A DNA stretch of 64,000 nt from an uncultured Paracoccaceae bacterium. Lineage in GTDB: Bacteria; Pseudomonadota; Alphaproteobacteria; Rhodobacterales; Rhodobacteraceae. Position numbers and translations under genes: made by a program. Under the pieces are notes generated by a model that saw only the letters and a program-made list of their open reading frames with translations, was not told where the DNA came from and did no database searches. The stretch's first letter is position 1. Each line of letters starts with the position of its first letter. The stretch lies in contig CANMIX010000016.1 in NCBI GenBank assembly GCA_947497985.1, positions 49,143-113,142 of the forward strand, in the 5' to 3' direction. Positions 44,001-53,684 of the stretch are shown in pieces.

Positions 44001-44984
44001 ATGCTACAATCTCTGACACGCAGCGCAGCTGCAGGCAAGTTACGGGCCGTGGGCCTAATGACTTCAATCGTCGCCGCGACTTTTGCCGTTGCAAGTACCG
44101 CAACAGCAGACACTGATTTTCCAACCAAACCAATCACCGTGATCGTGCCCTATGGTGCGGGAGGCGGCACAGATACGACCGGGCGTTTTCTGGCCAAAGA
44201 AGCCGAAAAGCACCTGTCGCAACCCATTGCCGTGATCAATCGCTCTGGTGCGTCTGGCACGGTTGGCACGGCCGAAGCCGCAGCCGCCAAGGCAGATGGC
44301 TATACGCTCTATTTTGGGGCGTCCGACGCGCTTGTGACCACCCCGCATTCGTTAAAAGTACCCTATACGGTTGACCATTTCCGCGGCATTGTCGGCGTAA
44401 GCTATGCGCCAAGTTCAATCGCGGTGCGCACCGACTCGCCTTGGGAAACGCTGGATGATCTTTTGGCGGAAGCGGGAACGGATACGGTCGTGGACCGTGG
44501 ACACTCTGGTGTTGGCGGCGTCCACCATACATTGTTGAAATCCCTGTTCCTGGAAACCGGCATCAAGTTCCGTGACATCCCATTCCAAGGGGGCTCCAAG
44601 ACGATTGCGGCCCTGCGCGGGGATCACGTGGATCTGATTGGCGGCACGCCAGGCGCAATGGTGCCCAGCATAGAAGCCGGTGAAACCCGGGTTCTGGCTG
44701 TCTCGTCCGAGGAGCGCCTGCCGGGCTTCCCGGATGTTCCGACTTTCAAGGAAAAAGGCATTGATATCGTTGCTACGGTTGAATGGTATCTGCTGGCACC
44801 AAAAGACACACCAGATGATGTTGTTGCTGTGCTCGAAGAGGCGTTCTTGAAAGCCGCCAGCAGCGATGAGTTCAAGGCCTTCACCGTCACCCGCAAACAA
44901 GAGAGCCTGGTGCGCAACGCCGAAGAGATCATGGTGAAACTTAAAGGTGACTCTGAGTTCTTTGGCGGGATCATCAATCAATAG
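44001..44984 (+). CDS. tctC: TTT system solute-binding protein (TctC/Bug family)
   Basis: This 327-residue protein has a long signal peptide ending ATFAVASTATA and a mature start DTDFPTKPITVIVPYGAGGG with TDTTGRFLA, the Bug ligand-loop pattern. VINRSGASGTVGTAEAAAAK is the second conserved loop. It binds an organic acid in the periplasm. Two hairpins separate it from tctB. Confidence 0.94.
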   Translation: MLQSLTRSAAAGKLRAVGLMTSIVAATFAVASTATADTDFPTKPITVIVPYGAGGGTDTTGRFLAKEAEKHLSQPIAVINRSGASGTVGTAEAAAAKADGYTLYFGASDALVTTPHSLKVPYTVDHFRGIVGVSYAPSSIAVRTDSPWETLDDLLAEAGTDTVVDRGHSGVGGVHHTLLKSLFLETGIKFRDIPFQGGSKTIAALRGDHVDLIGGTPGAMVPSIEAGETRVLAVSSEERLPGFPDVPTFKEKGIDIVATVEWYLLAPKDTPDDVVAVLEEAFLKAASSDEFKAFTVTRKQESLVRNAEEIMVKLKGDSEFFGGIINQ

Positions 44985-45002
44985 ACTTCGGTCTTCCTGA
45001 TT

Positions 45003-45068
45003 GAGAATGAGAGTTCACCTTGCACTTTCATTCTCACCGTGGCGAGCGCAATCCCTCGTGCTCGCCAC
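45003..45068 (+). promoter_or_regulatory. tandem hairpins between tctC and tctB
   Basis: First stem GAGAATGAGAG (45003-45013) / CTTTCATTCTC (45025-45035) with one G:T pair; second stem GTGGCGAGC (45039-45047) / GCTCGCCAC (45060-45068), perfect over 9 bp. There is no T-tract after the second stem. They probably protect the tctC message or reduce read-through to tctBA. Confidence 0.7.
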
Positions 45069-45184
45069 ATCTTACACTCGGCTTTACCAATCCATCCAAC
45101 GATCCCTGCGCTGGCCGCCCCTGCTGATCGTTGCCCTTAATAGCCATCCCATTTCAGTCCCTCAAAGGTGACGGAGTATGAAAC

Positions 45185-45673
45185 ATGTCAACCCTTTCAT
45201 CCGGCTTGAAAGAGAGCATTCCCGCAATCGTGACGCTGGCGGTGGGCTTGTTTTTTGTCGTCAGCATTCCAAGCCAGATCGCAGATTTTGGAACCGACGG
45301 GTTAAGCGGTGTCAGCGCACGTACCACACCCTATTTGATTGCGGGCGCGATTGTGCTCATCAGTCTGGGTTCGATCATCACGACGCTTTGGTCCCATATG
45401 AGGCACGCGGTTGGCACGGCTGATCAGGCCACCAAAACCCACTATGGCGCGGTGTTTCTTGCCTTTCTCGCCATCGCGGCCTGGATCATCTTGCTGCCAA
45501 TCATCGGTTTCAACATCGCCACCGTCCTGTTGATCGCGTCGATGATGTTGATCATTGGCAAGTGCAAATGGTGGCAGATCGTGGTTCTGTCCCTGGCGCT
45601 GAGCTTTCCCGTAAACTACCTGCTGGCAATCGTTTTGAAGGTCTACCTTCCAAGCGGCAGCCTGTTCGACTGA
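45185..45673 (+). CDS. tctB: TTT system small membrane subunit (TctB)
   Basis: This 162-residue protein has about four membrane segments: SIPAIVTLAVGLFFVVSIPS region (residues 11 on), TTPYLIAGAIVLISLGSIIT, VFLAFLAIAAWIILLPIIGF and a final helix near QIVVLSLALSFPVNYLLAIV. It is the small subunit of the second TTT system. tctA follows after 13 nt. Confidence 0.9.
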   Translation: MSTLSSGLKESIPAIVTLAVGLFFVVSIPSQIADFGTDGLSGVSARTTPYLIAGAIVLISLGSIITTLWSHMRHAVGTADQATKTHYGAVFLAFLAIAAWIILLPIIGFNIATVLLIASMMLIIGKCKWWQIVVLSLALSFPVNYLLAIVLKVYLPSGSLFD

Positions 45674-45686
45674 GGAGGCGCAGCCC

Positions 45687-47204
45687 ATGATTGAGAACAT
45701 TCTATACGCCATCAGCGTTGTCTTCATCTGGCAAAACCTGATGCTGATTGTCATCGGCACCGCCATCGGGATGGTGTTCGGTTCCCTGCCCGGCCTGACG
45801 GTCACCTTGGCCGTGACCCTGGTGCTGCCCTTTACCTTTGACCTGCCACCGGAATCCGGCATCGTGCTGCTCACCGGGGTTTATTGCGCCGGAACCTATG
45901 CGGGGTCGATCTCTGCGATCCTGATCAACACCCCCGGCACCCCGTCGTCGGCGGCAACCGCCTGGGACGGCTATCCATTGACCCGCAAGGGCCGCTCGTT
46001 TGAAGCACTCAGCGTGGCGCTACATGCCTCGGTCCTGGGTGGGTTGATCAGCGCCGTTGCTCTGATCTTCTTTGCGCCGATGTTGGCCAAAACCGCGCTA
46101 GCCTTTGGCCCGCCCGAACGCTTTGCACTCACCTTCTTTGGCCTCACCATTATCGCGCGTGTCAGCGGCAAATCCCTGTCCAAAGGCTTTGTGGCCGCGT
46201 TGTTTGGTCTGTTAATTGCCACCGTTGGGGTCGATCCGATCCTTGGCGTGCCGCGTTTCTCGTTCAATACATTCTATCTGTATGGCGGCGTAGGTATGAT
46301 CGAGGTGTTTATCGGCATCTTTGCAATCGCCGAGATCTTCAACCAAATCGGCAAACGCTCCGAACAGGGGAAAGTCGCAAAAGACGCGTCGCAGAAATCC
46401 TCGATCCGCTGGTTGGACATCATCCCGCACTACTGGACGATTATCAAATCCAGCATCATCGGCATCGTCATCGGTGTGATCCCTGGCACCGGTGGCAGCA
46501 TCGCGTCCTTCATCGCCTATGATGAGGCCAAGCGCGCCTCAAAAGAACCGGATCTGTTTGGCAAAGGCAGCCTGGAAGGCATCGCCGCCGCCGAAAGCGC
46601 CAACAACGGGGTGACCGCAGCAACCCTCATTCCGACCCTAACACTGGGCATTCCAGGCAATACGGTGGCCGCGATTTTCCTCGGCGCGCTGCTGATCCAC
46701 GGGTTGACGCCGGGACCGCAGCTGTTCGTGAACCAGGGCGGGCTGATGTACACCATCATGTTCAGCTTTATCATGGCCAATATCGTGATGTATTTTCAGG
46801 GCCGCGTAGCGCTGAAATGGTTCGACCGCATCGTCAATATTCCCGACGGGATCCTGCTGCCGATCATCCTGACCATGTGTTTGATTGGGGCCTACACGAT
46901 CTCTAACTCGTTGAATTCAGTCATTGTTGCGCTGATCTTTGGGGTCGTGGGATATGGGATGATCAAGTTCGAATACCCCACCGCCCCCATGGTCATTGCC
47001 TTGATCCTGGGCGCTATGGTCGAAGAGTCGATGCGCCAGTCGCTGATCCTGTCTGATGGCAGCGCCATGATCTTTGTCACCCGCCCGATTGCCTTGTTGT
47101 TCTTTGTGATGACGGTGTTTGTGACCTTTTCACCCATGGTGATGTCCCTGTGGCGCAGCAAACGTGGGGCACAGGAACAAGATGATCAGAAATCAGTTGG
47201 ATGA
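45687..47204 (+). CDS. tctA: TTT system large permease (TctA)
   Basis: This 505-residue permease has the family blocks GSLPGLTVTLAVTLVLPFTF, YAGSISAILINTPGTPSSAA with DGYPLT, GVIPGTGGSIASFIAYDEAK and ANNGVTAATLIPTLTLGIPG. It has the usual N in LINTPGT, unlike the first system's LLRTPGT. It ends the operon and converges on the creatininase gene. Confidence 0.95.
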   Translation: MIENILYAISVVFIWQNLMLIVIGTAIGMVFGSLPGLTVTLAVTLVLPFTFDLPPESGIVLLTGVYCAGTYAGSISAILINTPGTPSSAATAWDGYPLTRKGRSFEALSVALHASVLGGLISAVALIFFAPMLAKTALAFGPPERFALTFFGLTIIARVSGKSLSKGFVAALFGLLIATVGVDPILGVPRFSFNTFYLYGGVGMIEVFIGIFAIAEIFNQIGKRSEQGKVAKDASQKSSIRWLDIIPHYWTIIKSSIIGIVIGVIPGTGGSIASFIAYDEAKRASKEPDLFGKGSLEGIAAAESANNGVTAATLIPTLTLGIPGNTVAAIFLGALLIHGLTPGPQLFVNQGGLMYTIMFSFIMANIVMYFQGRVALKWFDRIVNIPDGILLPIILTMCLIGAYTISNSLNSVIVALIFGVVGYGMIKFEYPTAPMVIALILGAMVEESMRQSLILSDGSAMIFVTRPIALLFFVMTVFVTFSPMVMSLWRSKRGAQEQDDQKSVG

Positions 47205-47217
47205 TACCATGGCAAAT

Positions 47218-47249
47218 CTGGGCGGGTGCGGTTTAACGCGTCTGCCCAG
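47218..47249. terminator. possible hairpin between convergent genes
   Basis: CTGGGC (47218-47223) and GCCCAG (47244-47249) can pair across a 20-nt loop between tctA and the convergent creatininase gene. No T-tract is present. Confidence 0.35.
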
Positions 47250-47259
47250 ACACATGTCA

Positions 47260-48042
47260 TCACAGAGTCGCCGGCATATGCGGCACAGGCATGGTTTTCA
47301 CATCCCGCAGCATGTCGATAAATCCCTGCACCTGAAGATCTGCCGTCACGGCGCCTTTCTCGGCGGTTGCAAGGCTTGCATCACCCACGGTTCCGTCTGG
47401 GTTCAGATCTGACGCAATCCAGCCACGGCTGATCGGGCCGGTCGGCGGGATGGGGCTGTCTTTGGCCGTTGACGCGAAGTGCTGCGCTTTGCTCATATCG
47501 ACGCTGTCCGGTTGGAATTCCAACATCAGCGACGTTTCCACATCGCCGCCATGGATGCCAAATTTCAGCTCGTCCGCCGTATACATGCCGTCGGGGTGAC
47601 CAAAATTGCCCCATTGGCATTTGACCGCCAGCATTCCGGCCTGAATGCGCAATTCGCGGCTGAGGATTGAGATCAGATCGAGGTTTCCGCCATGGCTGTT
47701 GATGATCACGATCTTGCGGAACCCTGCGCGTGCAACAGACAGGCCGATCTCGGTCCAGACCTGCAGGGCTGAGGCCGCCGAAAGGGTCAACGTGCCGCGG
47801 GACCACAGATGTTCGTTTGATTTCCCCACCGCCTGCACCGGCAAGATCCAGGCATCCAGATCATCGGGACAGGTGGCGCGGAACCGATCCAACATGCCGT
47901 TCATGATCAACGTATCCGTCCCCACGGGCAAATGAGGGCCATGCTGTTCAATGGCCGCCGTCGGGAGGATTGCGATGCTGTGGTCCGGGTCGATTGCATC
48001 AAATTCAGGGGCGCGGCGCAGGGCCCAGTCGAGGGTTTTCAT
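47260..48042 (-). CDS. creatininase-family amidohydrolase
   Basis: This 260-residue protein has the metal-binding motifs AAIEQHGPHLPVGTD (Glu, His, Asp, about residues 30-44), IINSHGGNLDLI and FGIHGGDVETSLMLEF. Family members hydrolyse creatinine and other cyclic amides such as formamidopyrimidine-type intermediates (MftE and ArfB are relatives). ATG at 48042 follows AAAGGAAACC. It is the last gene of a nine-gene operon and overlaps the 2OG oxygenase by 4 nt, so a late ring-opening or amide-hydrolysis step is likely. Confidence 0.9.
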   Translation of the reverse strand: MKTLDWALRRAPEFDAIDPDHSIAILPTAAIEQHGPHLPVGTDTLIMNGMLDRFRATCPDDLDAWILPVQAVGKSNEHLWSRGTLTLSAASALQVWTEIGLSVARAGFRKIVIINSHGGNLDLISILSRELRIQAGMLAVKCQWGNFGHPDGMYTADELKFGIHGGDVETSLMLEFQPDSVDMSKAQHFASTAKDSPIPPTGPISRGWIASDLNPDGTVGDASLATAEKGAVTADLQVQGFIDMLRDVKTMPVPHMPATL

Positions 48043-48959
48043 TTGGTTTCCTTTGGCGAGTAGGTCGCATCCAGACGCGATCGCAAATAATCGGCGCCCG
48101 AAATCGGGGGATAGGCTGGATCGCCCGTGCCCGGCAAAGCGGCGATGATGCTGTCGGGGTTGGGATCCAGAAAAAACGCGATGGAACGACGGGCATAGGG
48201 CGGGGCCAGCACGCGATGTGGGGTGGAGACATAGGTGTTGTTGCTCCAACGCATCAAACAATCGCCGATATTAACGATAAAGGCCCCCGGCACATGGGGC
48301 ACATCCGTCCAGTCTCCGCCGCGTGGTTGGACCTGCAAGCCCGGCGCACCGTCCGTCATCAACAAGGTGATGCTGCCATAATCGGTATGGGCACCCGCGC
48401 CGATCTCATCCCCTTGGCCATGTGCGGGCGGATAGGACAACAGCCGCAGGGTTGCCATGGGCGCGGTGAAATGCGGCGCAAAATACCCAGATGGCAGGTT
48501 CAGGTCTGCCTCAAAGGCGCGATGCAGCGCACACCCAAACTGTAAGGCCGCGTCATAATACTTCAGGGCAATCTGGCGAAACCTGGGCAGATCGGGCCAG
48601 ATATTCACCCCGCGAAACGGCTCGGCCGCCAGAACACGCGGATCATCCGCCGCTAGGTCAAAGCCCACGTTAAACGCCTGTTTCTGATCAACTTGGCCTG
48701 AGGTCTCATCCAGTCGTTCCGAGCCAAGCGCAGCCCAGCCCCGGTTATGGGGGTTCTGCGAGATCGACAGCGGCCGTTTTTCAACATCCGGCAAGGCAAA
48801 AAACGCATCCCCCTGTGCAAACAGATCAGCAATCAACGCATCCGGCACCGGGTGGTTTTGGATCAGGAAAAACCCGGTCTCGCGACAGCAACGCCCCAAA
48901 TCGGCCGCGAAACCATCGGGGTCACGGGTAAATTCGGACCAATCAAGCAAGGGGATCAT
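48039..48959 (-). CDS. 2OG/Fe(II) oxygenase, isopenicillin-N-synthase type
   Basis: This 306-residue enzyme has an N-terminal DIOX_N-type region (CRETGFFLIQNHPVPDALIA) and a C-terminal jelly-roll. Iron ligands are in AHTDYGSITLLM (HxD) and STPHRVL (His), and the 2OG-binding Arg-x-Ser is in ARRSIAFF. It is expected to hydroxylate its substrate using 2-oxoglutarate and oxygen. Fungal thymine-7-hydroxylase belongs to this family, relevant given the pyrimidine-type neighbours. It follows the flavodoxin-fold genes by 12 nt. Confidence 0.9.
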   Translation of the reverse strand: MIPLLDWSEFTRDPDGFAADLGRCCRETGFFLIQNHPVPDALIADLFAQGDAFFALPDVEKRPLSISQNPHNRGWAALGSERLDETSGQVDQKQAFNVGFDLAADDPRVLAAEPFRGVNIWPDLPRFRQIALKYYDAALQFGCALHRAFEADLNLPSGYFAPHFTAPMATLRLLSYPPAHGQGDEIGAGAHTDYGSITLLMTDGAPGLQVQPRGGDWTDVPHVPGAFIVNIGDCLMRWSNNTYVSTPHRVLAPPYARRSIAFFLDPNPDSIIAALPGTGDPAYPPISGADYLRSRLDATYSPKETK

Positions 48960-48971
48960 GGCACGGCCTCC

Positions 48972-49574
48972 TCAATACGGGGTCAACAGGTAGTCCAACC
49001 TGCGATCAACCCGGCGCAGGTGTTTTTCCCGACTCTTGGGTGTTGAACTATCCATCAGATACTGCGCGGCAAAGGCCGTTTTACAGCCCTTGGCACACAA
49101 CAATCGCACCCCGCGCAACAGGGTGCGCCGCCCCGGAGCGCCGATAAAACGCGTCAACGCCCAGCTGGCACCACAGGTGGTAAAGACACCCATACGTTTG
49201 ATGTGCTGCAACCCCGGCGTGATATTGCCACCCTCTGCAGGCGGCATGTGAAAGGCAAGGCCCGGCACCAGCACCCGATCCAGCCAGCCTTTTAGGACGG
49301 CCGGCAAACCATACCACCAGGTCGGATAGACAAAGATCAAAGTATCGCACCAGTCTAACGCGTCGCAGTCTTCCTCGATCCCGGTGCGATTCAGGACTTT
49401 GTCTTCGTAAAACATATGCCCTTGGGCGGATAAGACAGGATCAAATGCCCGCGCATAAAGGTCCAACACGCGGACCTCAGCATTGATCACCGCCAGCCGC
49501 TCCAAGATACGGGTTTTCACAGCACAGGTAAAACTGTCGGGTCGCGGATGACAGTAGACAATCAAAGCCTTCAT
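48972..49574 (-). CDS. flavodoxin-fold NAD(P)H-dependent oxidoreductase
   Basis: This 200-residue protein has LIVYCHPRPDSFTCAVKTRI at the N-terminus, and CDTLIFVYPTWWYGLPAVLK with GWLDRVLVPGLAF in the middle, the NQO1/MdaB/KefF pattern. It should bind FMN or FAD and reduce a quinone, flavin or heterocyclic acceptor with NAD(P)H. It overlaps the next paralogue by 4 nt. Two side-by-side paralogues suggest a two-component reductase or two similar reductive steps. Confidence 0.88.
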   Translation of the reverse strand: MKALIVYCHPRPDSFTCAVKTRILERLAVINAEVRVLDLYARAFDPVLSAQGHMFYEDKVLNRTGIEEDCDALDWCDTLIFVYPTWWYGLPAVLKGWLDRVLVPGLAFHMPPAEGGNITPGLQHIKRMGVFTTCGASWALTRFIGAPGRRTLLRGVRLLCAKGCKTAFAAQYLMDSSTPKSREKHLRRVDRRLDYLLTPY

Positions 49575-50152
49575 GACAGTGCCTCAAGCCGTTGGCGCAC
49601 ATTATCCAGATGGGTTTTGCGCACCGCGTCGGAATTTCGGTTCATATCGTACAGCGGCAGATAACGGGTGGGCGGCCAACCACAGGCATAGCGCAGCGAC
49701 CGCGTGACCGTGCGCCGTGGCGGATCACCATTCATCATCGCCCGCACCCGCGTGCCGCCATAGGTGGTACAGGCCACAAGGTGTTTGATATTGGTCAAGG
49801 CGGGGCGCACCTTGCCATCTTGCAATTTAAAACTGACGCCGGGCACACAGACCCGGTCCAAAAACCCTTTTAAAATAGCTGGATAGCCAAAATTCCAAAC
49901 CGGAAAGACCATGATCAACGCATCCGCCGCCCGCATCCGGTCGACATAGCCTTTGACGGGCTCGATATTTTGCGGCTCGGCGTGATATCCACGCCGCTCG
50001 TCTTCGGTCAAAACCGGAGCGAAACCTTCGGCGTAAAGATCACAATCATCCACCTCCCACCCTTTTTGGGTGAGCGTGTTCACCACGGTAGTGTGGACAG
50101 CGGCATTGAAACTTTCGCCGCAGGGATGGGCAAACAAAACCAATGACCGCAT
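49571..50152 (-). CDS. flavodoxin-fold NAD(P)H-dependent oxidoreductase (paralogue)
   Basis: This 193-residue protein has SLVLFAHPCGESFNAAVHTT at the start and ALIMVFPVWNFGYPAILKGF with LDRVCVPGVSF in the middle, matching the gene downstream. TYGGTRVRAMMNGDPPRRTV near the end is also shared in form. It is encoded 2 nt after the FAD-linked oxidase. It could supply reduced flavin or reduce a pathway intermediate. Confidence 0.88.
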   Translation of the reverse strand: MRSLVLFAHPCGESFNAAVHTTVVNTLTQKGWEVDDCDLYAEGFAPVLTEDERRGYHAEPQNIEPVKGYVDRMRAADALIMVFPVWNFGYPAILKGFLDRVCVPGVSFKLQDGKVRPALTNIKHLVACTTYGGTRVRAMMNGDPPRRTVTRSLRYACGWPPTRYLPLYDMNRNSDAVRKTHLDNVRQRLEALS

Positions 50153-50154
50153 GG

Positions 50155-51558
50155 CTAGGCGTCCGCCTTGGTCATCTGGGGATAGCTGTACATACGCTCA
50201 TACTCCCAATCCGGCGCATCCCACGAGATCATCTTGCCCGGATTCAACAGACCTTTTGGATCGGCCTCTTTTTTGAAGTTCAATTGCCGCGCATCAGCGT
50301 GCTGGCGACCACCTTCTTCCAGCGTATAGCGATGCGGGTTAAAGATCAGCGCGCCGGCCTCTTCGTGGATGCGAATGATTTCATCTAACCGTTCCTCGGA
50401 TGTGAACCTGACCATCGACAGGCCTGCAAAGGCGACTTTGCCCTCCATCCGCATCACTTCCAGATGCTGGATCACCTCTCCGTCGGGGAACGCCGCACGC
50501 ATCTTTTCCACCAGCGCTTTGTGCCCCGGATAGCCATAGCGCACCTGCAGGTAAGTGATCTCAGGATCGACTTTTAACGCGCGCAATGTGGTGTGGTTCC
50601 ACCCGTATTCAAAGATATGGCCGGGGCTGCGTGGCCAGTCGTGGTCATCGCTGCGATAGATCAGATCCAGATTTGGACGCCGTGCCAGCAGGGTCAGGAA
50701 ACCATCCATACTGTGTGGAGCAATCATCAGGCCGATCAAATGGTCGTCCTCTTCCACATGCGGGGCAACGCGTTGGAAATAGGATTTAGCTGTTGGCGCT
50801 TCATAGACCGAGGCAACCTTGAGCAAAATCCCATCCTCATTGGCCAGATCATCGGCCAGCGTCATGGCGGCGGCAAAATCCTTGGTCTTCACAAAGACAC
50901 CGGTCCAGTCATAGGCCGGGGCCAGCGGCAGCTCCAGTTCCGTGATAATCCCGTTGGTGCCATAGGCGTGGGAGACCCGCGCCAGCTCTTCGCCGGTGAA
51001 TTCCAACACGCGGGGTTCGGCCTCCATCGTGACCACACGCAGACGGATAATATTGCCCAGATCACGCAAAGACCCCCAAGTCACCGAGCCCACACCGCCA
51101 GATCCCCCAGCAATAAAACCGCCCACAGTTGCGGTTGCCCAAGTCGAGGACACCATGCGCAGCTCATGGCCGACCTGTTCTTTGCAATAGGCATCCAGGT
51201 CTTTCAGCAGGCACCCCGGTTCGACCACGACACGACCGGGTTCGCAGGATTTTACAGCCGTCATATGGCGCAGATGCATAACACAGCCGCCGCGCATCGG
51301 CATTGCCTGCCCATAGTTGCCGGTGCCTGCGCCACGGGTGGTGACGGGCACATCATGGGCGTAGCAGGTTTTCAGAACCTCGATCACCTCGGCCTCGGTG
51401 CGGGGGCGCACCACAAAATCGGCGCGCAGATGATCCATGCGTTTCTTGAGAACCGGCGAGTACCAGAAGAAGTCGCGCGATGCTGCGGTGATCGCTGCTT
51501 CTTTTTCTTCGAGATCCAGATGAGACAGGGCTGCTTTGGCCGCTTCGATATTGCTCAT
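50155..51558 (-). CDS. FAD-linked oxidase (GlcD / PCMH-VAO fold)
   Basis: This 467-residue protein has the PCMH FAD-binding core: VVRPRTEAEVIEVLKTCYAH, PVTTRGAGTGNYGQAMPMRG, and VGGFIAGGSGGVGSVTWGSL with RDLGNII. The C-terminal part contains the conserved end of FAD-linked oxidases (GALIFNPHRYTLEEGGR...). It oxidises alcohols, 2-hydroxy acids or hydroxymethyl groups. In this operon it would fit oxidation of an alcohol made by the 2OG oxygenase. It follows the amidohydrolase gene by 21 nt. Confidence 0.88.
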   Translation of the reverse strand: MSNIEAAKAALSHLDLEEKEAAITAASRDFFWYSPVLKKRMDHLRADFVVRPRTEAEVIEVLKTCYAHDVPVTTRGAGTGNYGQAMPMRGGCVMHLRHMTAVKSCEPGRVVVEPGCLLKDLDAYCKEQVGHELRMVSSTWATATVGGFIAGGSGGVGSVTWGSLRDLGNIIRLRVVTMEAEPRVLEFTGEELARVSHAYGTNGIITELELPLAPAYDWTGVFVKTKDFAAAMTLADDLANEDGILLKVASVYEAPTAKSYFQRVAPHVEEDDHLIGLMIAPHSMDGFLTLLARRPNLDLIYRSDDHDWPRSPGHIFEYGWNHTTLRALKVDPEITYLQVRYGYPGHKALVEKMRAAFPDGEVIQHLEVMRMEGKVAFAGLSMVRFTSEERLDEIIRIHEEAGALIFNPHRYTLEEGGRQHADARQLNFKKEADPKGLLNPGKMISWDAPDWEYERMYSYPQMTKADA

Positions 51559-51579
51559 GGGGCGTCCTTGGGTGTGAAT

Positions 51580-52839
51580 TCAGGCAAATAAGTCATCAAG
51601 TTCGACATAGTCCGGCAAGGTTCGGTCGATCGCCCTGCCCTTGCGCAGCACAATGCGATCCGATTGCGGCCGCGCCAAAAGCTCAGTCCAATTGCGGGCA
51701 CGGGTGATGACCAGGTCGGCAGGCACGCCGGGGGTCAGATTGGCGGCGTCAAAACCACAGGCCGTCGCCGGAGTGCTGGAGAAAGCGCGGATCCAATTCG
51801 GGTCGGAATGGTCCAGATGGGCAATCCTTGTGGCTTCGCGCAGGACCTCCATCATGTCGAGATCACCGTAGGCGTAAAACGGGTCGCGTGTGTTGTCGGA
51901 CGCAAAGGACACCGGGATACCGCGCGCCTTCATTTCATGCACCAAAGTCACACCTCGATTACGCGGGGTACGGTTGGGGTGTCGGTCTTGCAGATACATA
52001 TTGCACATTGGCAGGCTGACCACGTTCAACCCGGCTTTGGCCACCAGATCCAATGTGTCCATCGCACGCGCCTCGTCCTGGGTGGACAGGGAACACAGGT
52101 GGCCGACTTGGATCGGGGCGTCAAAACCAGTCTCTAACTTGGCTTCGCAAATGGTACGCAGGGTCTCAACACTGGCGTCCATCGTCTCATCCACGTGGAA
52201 ATCAACATGCAGCCCACGCTCGGCCGCAAGGGCAAAGAATTTCACCAACAGCGCTTTTTGACCTTCCATAGGATAGGTCACAAGGCCCAGAACACCGTTG
52301 TATTTGGCCACCAGATCGGCGGTGTGCACAAAGCGCCCATCGATGTCGATCATATCGCAACCCGCAAGGCAGGACGCCTGCAGCTCAATCCGTCCGGCCC
52401 AATCGGCGCGCAATGCGTCAAACACAGGCCAAGAGATATCGTCCTGACCCGGAGGGCTGTCCAGGTGGGTGCGCATGGCGCGGGTGCCATGCGCGTAGGC
52501 GCAGCGCAGGGCGAAATCGGCACGACGTCGCACGTCCTCGGCGTGCCAATTGGCGTGATCGGCGCGCACGGTGGACAGCGCTCCCATAAAGGAGCCATCC
52601 GGGTTCGCGGCCCGTGGCATAATATGCCCCTTGTCCAGATGTGTGTGCGCATCAACAAACGCGGGCAGGACCATCGCGCCCTTCATGTCGATCTCAACCC
52701 CGGTTGGTGTCGAAATCTTACCCTGAGCAATACCAATGTCGGTTTGTACAAGGTCACCGGGTTGATCTAGAAAACACGCTGGAACAGTCACGTTTTTCAA
52801 CGTCATCGGGCCAGCAGGTAGGGTTTTAAAATCCATCAT
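51580..52839 (-). CDS. CodA-like amidohydrolase / deaminase
   Basis: This 419-residue amidohydrolase has metal motifs VDAHTHLDKGHI (HxH), VDFHVDETMDAS, QVGHLCSLS and the late Asp in SFASDNTRDPFYAYGDLDMM. It belongs to the cytosine deaminase (CodA/AtzC) branch; the local variation (SDNTRDPFYAYGD in place of the CodA DPWYPLG region) suggests a substrate other than cytosine. It overlaps the ABC permease gene by one base, so it likely acts first on the imported compound. Confidence 0.88.
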   Translation of the reverse strand: MMDFKTLPAGPMTLKNVTVPACFLDQPGDLVQTDIGIAQGKISTPTGVEIDMKGAMVLPAFVDAHTHLDKGHIMPRAANPDGSFMGALSTVRADHANWHAEDVRRRADFALRCAYAHGTRAMRTHLDSPPGQDDISWPVFDALRADWAGRIELQASCLAGCDMIDIDGRFVHTADLVAKYNGVLGLVTYPMEGQKALLVKFFALAAERGLHVDFHVDETMDASVETLRTICEAKLETGFDAPIQVGHLCSLSTQDEARAMDTLDLVAKAGLNVVSLPMCNMYLQDRHPNRTPRNRGVTLVHEMKARGIPVSFASDNTRDPFYAYGDLDMMEVLREATRIAHLDHSDPNWIRAFSSTPATACGFDAANLTPGVPADLVITRARNWTELLARPQSDRIVLRKGRAIDRTLPDYVELDDLFA

Positions 52840-53684
52840 TACTCTCGTTTCAACGCGCTTTCATGCCAACGGAACAGGCACAGGTGGCTGATCAGGCTCA
52901 TCAAAGCAAAAACCACAACGCCCATGACTGAAATCAGGATAAGGGCTGCATAAAGCCTGCCAAAATTAAACCGATAGGAGGCTTCGAGCAGGGTTGAGGC
53001 AAGCCCCAATCCGGTGCCCGCGCGGCCAATGACAAATTCCGCCACCACCGCACCGATTAGCGCCAGCCCTCCGGCGATTTTCAACCCGCCCAAGAAGAAC
53101 GGCAGCGCAGAGGGCGCCGTCAGATACCGCAGCCGTTGCCAACCCGTTGCCCCGTAGATGGTGAACAGATCTTGCAAATTATGGTCTGCGGATTTCAGGC
53201 CAATGGTTGTATTGGACAGGATCGGAAAAAAGGCCACAATCCAGGCACAAAGAAGGGCCGCAACAAAGGCGCTGTCGACATAGATTTGCAACAAAGGCGC
53301 AATGGCCACCACCGGCGTCACCTGCAGCACGACCGCATAGGGAAACAGCGACATTTCAATCCATTTGGATTGGGTAAAGGCCACCGCCAGACCAACACCG
53401 CCAATCACCGCCAGGATCAATGCAATCAAGGTCAGCCGCCCGGTGACAATCAGCGCAGGCCACAGGATCTCCCAATCCTTGACCAGTGTTTCAGCAATCA
53501 ACAGCGGTGAAGGCAGCACATAATGGGGCACCTCAGCAATGGTCACATAGGCCTGCCAAGACGCCAATGTGAGAAACAGAACCAAGGACGGCAGCGTCCA
53601 TCTGGCCAGTTTAATCAGCTTTTCACGCTTGGCATGCGCTTCTTCTTCGGCATCAAGGATCGGCGTGGTGTCAACCTGGGTCAT
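52839..53684 (-). CDS. ABC transporter permease (SsuC/TauC/ThiX type)
   Basis: This 281-residue permease has about six membrane segments, starting WTLPSLVLFLTLASWQAYVT. The EAA loop region LQDLFTIYGATGWQRLRYLT, LPFFLGGLKIAGGLALIGAV and VAEFVIGRAGTGLG are typical of the nitrate/sulfonate/pyrimidine-precursor permease group. It overlaps the ATPase gene by 4 nt. Confidence 0.92.
   Translation of the reverse strand: MTQVDTTPILDAEEEAHAKREKLIKLARWTLPSLVLFLTLASWQAYVTIAEVPHYVLPSPLLIAETLVKDWEILWPALIVTGRLTLIALILAVIGGVGLAVAFTQSKWIEMSLFPYAVVLQVTPVVAIAPLLQIYVDSAFVAALLCAWIVAFFPILSNTTIGLKSADHNLQDLFTIYGATGWQRLRYLTAPSALPFFLGGLKIAGGLALIGAVVAEFVIGRAGTGLGLASTLLEASYRFNFGRLYAALILISVMGVVVFALMSLISHLCLFRWHESALKRE

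Noticed and set aside
50593..51591. A 332-codon open frame on the plus strand
   Set aside because: It is antisense to the FAD-linked oxidase, whose PCMH motifs are unmistakable.
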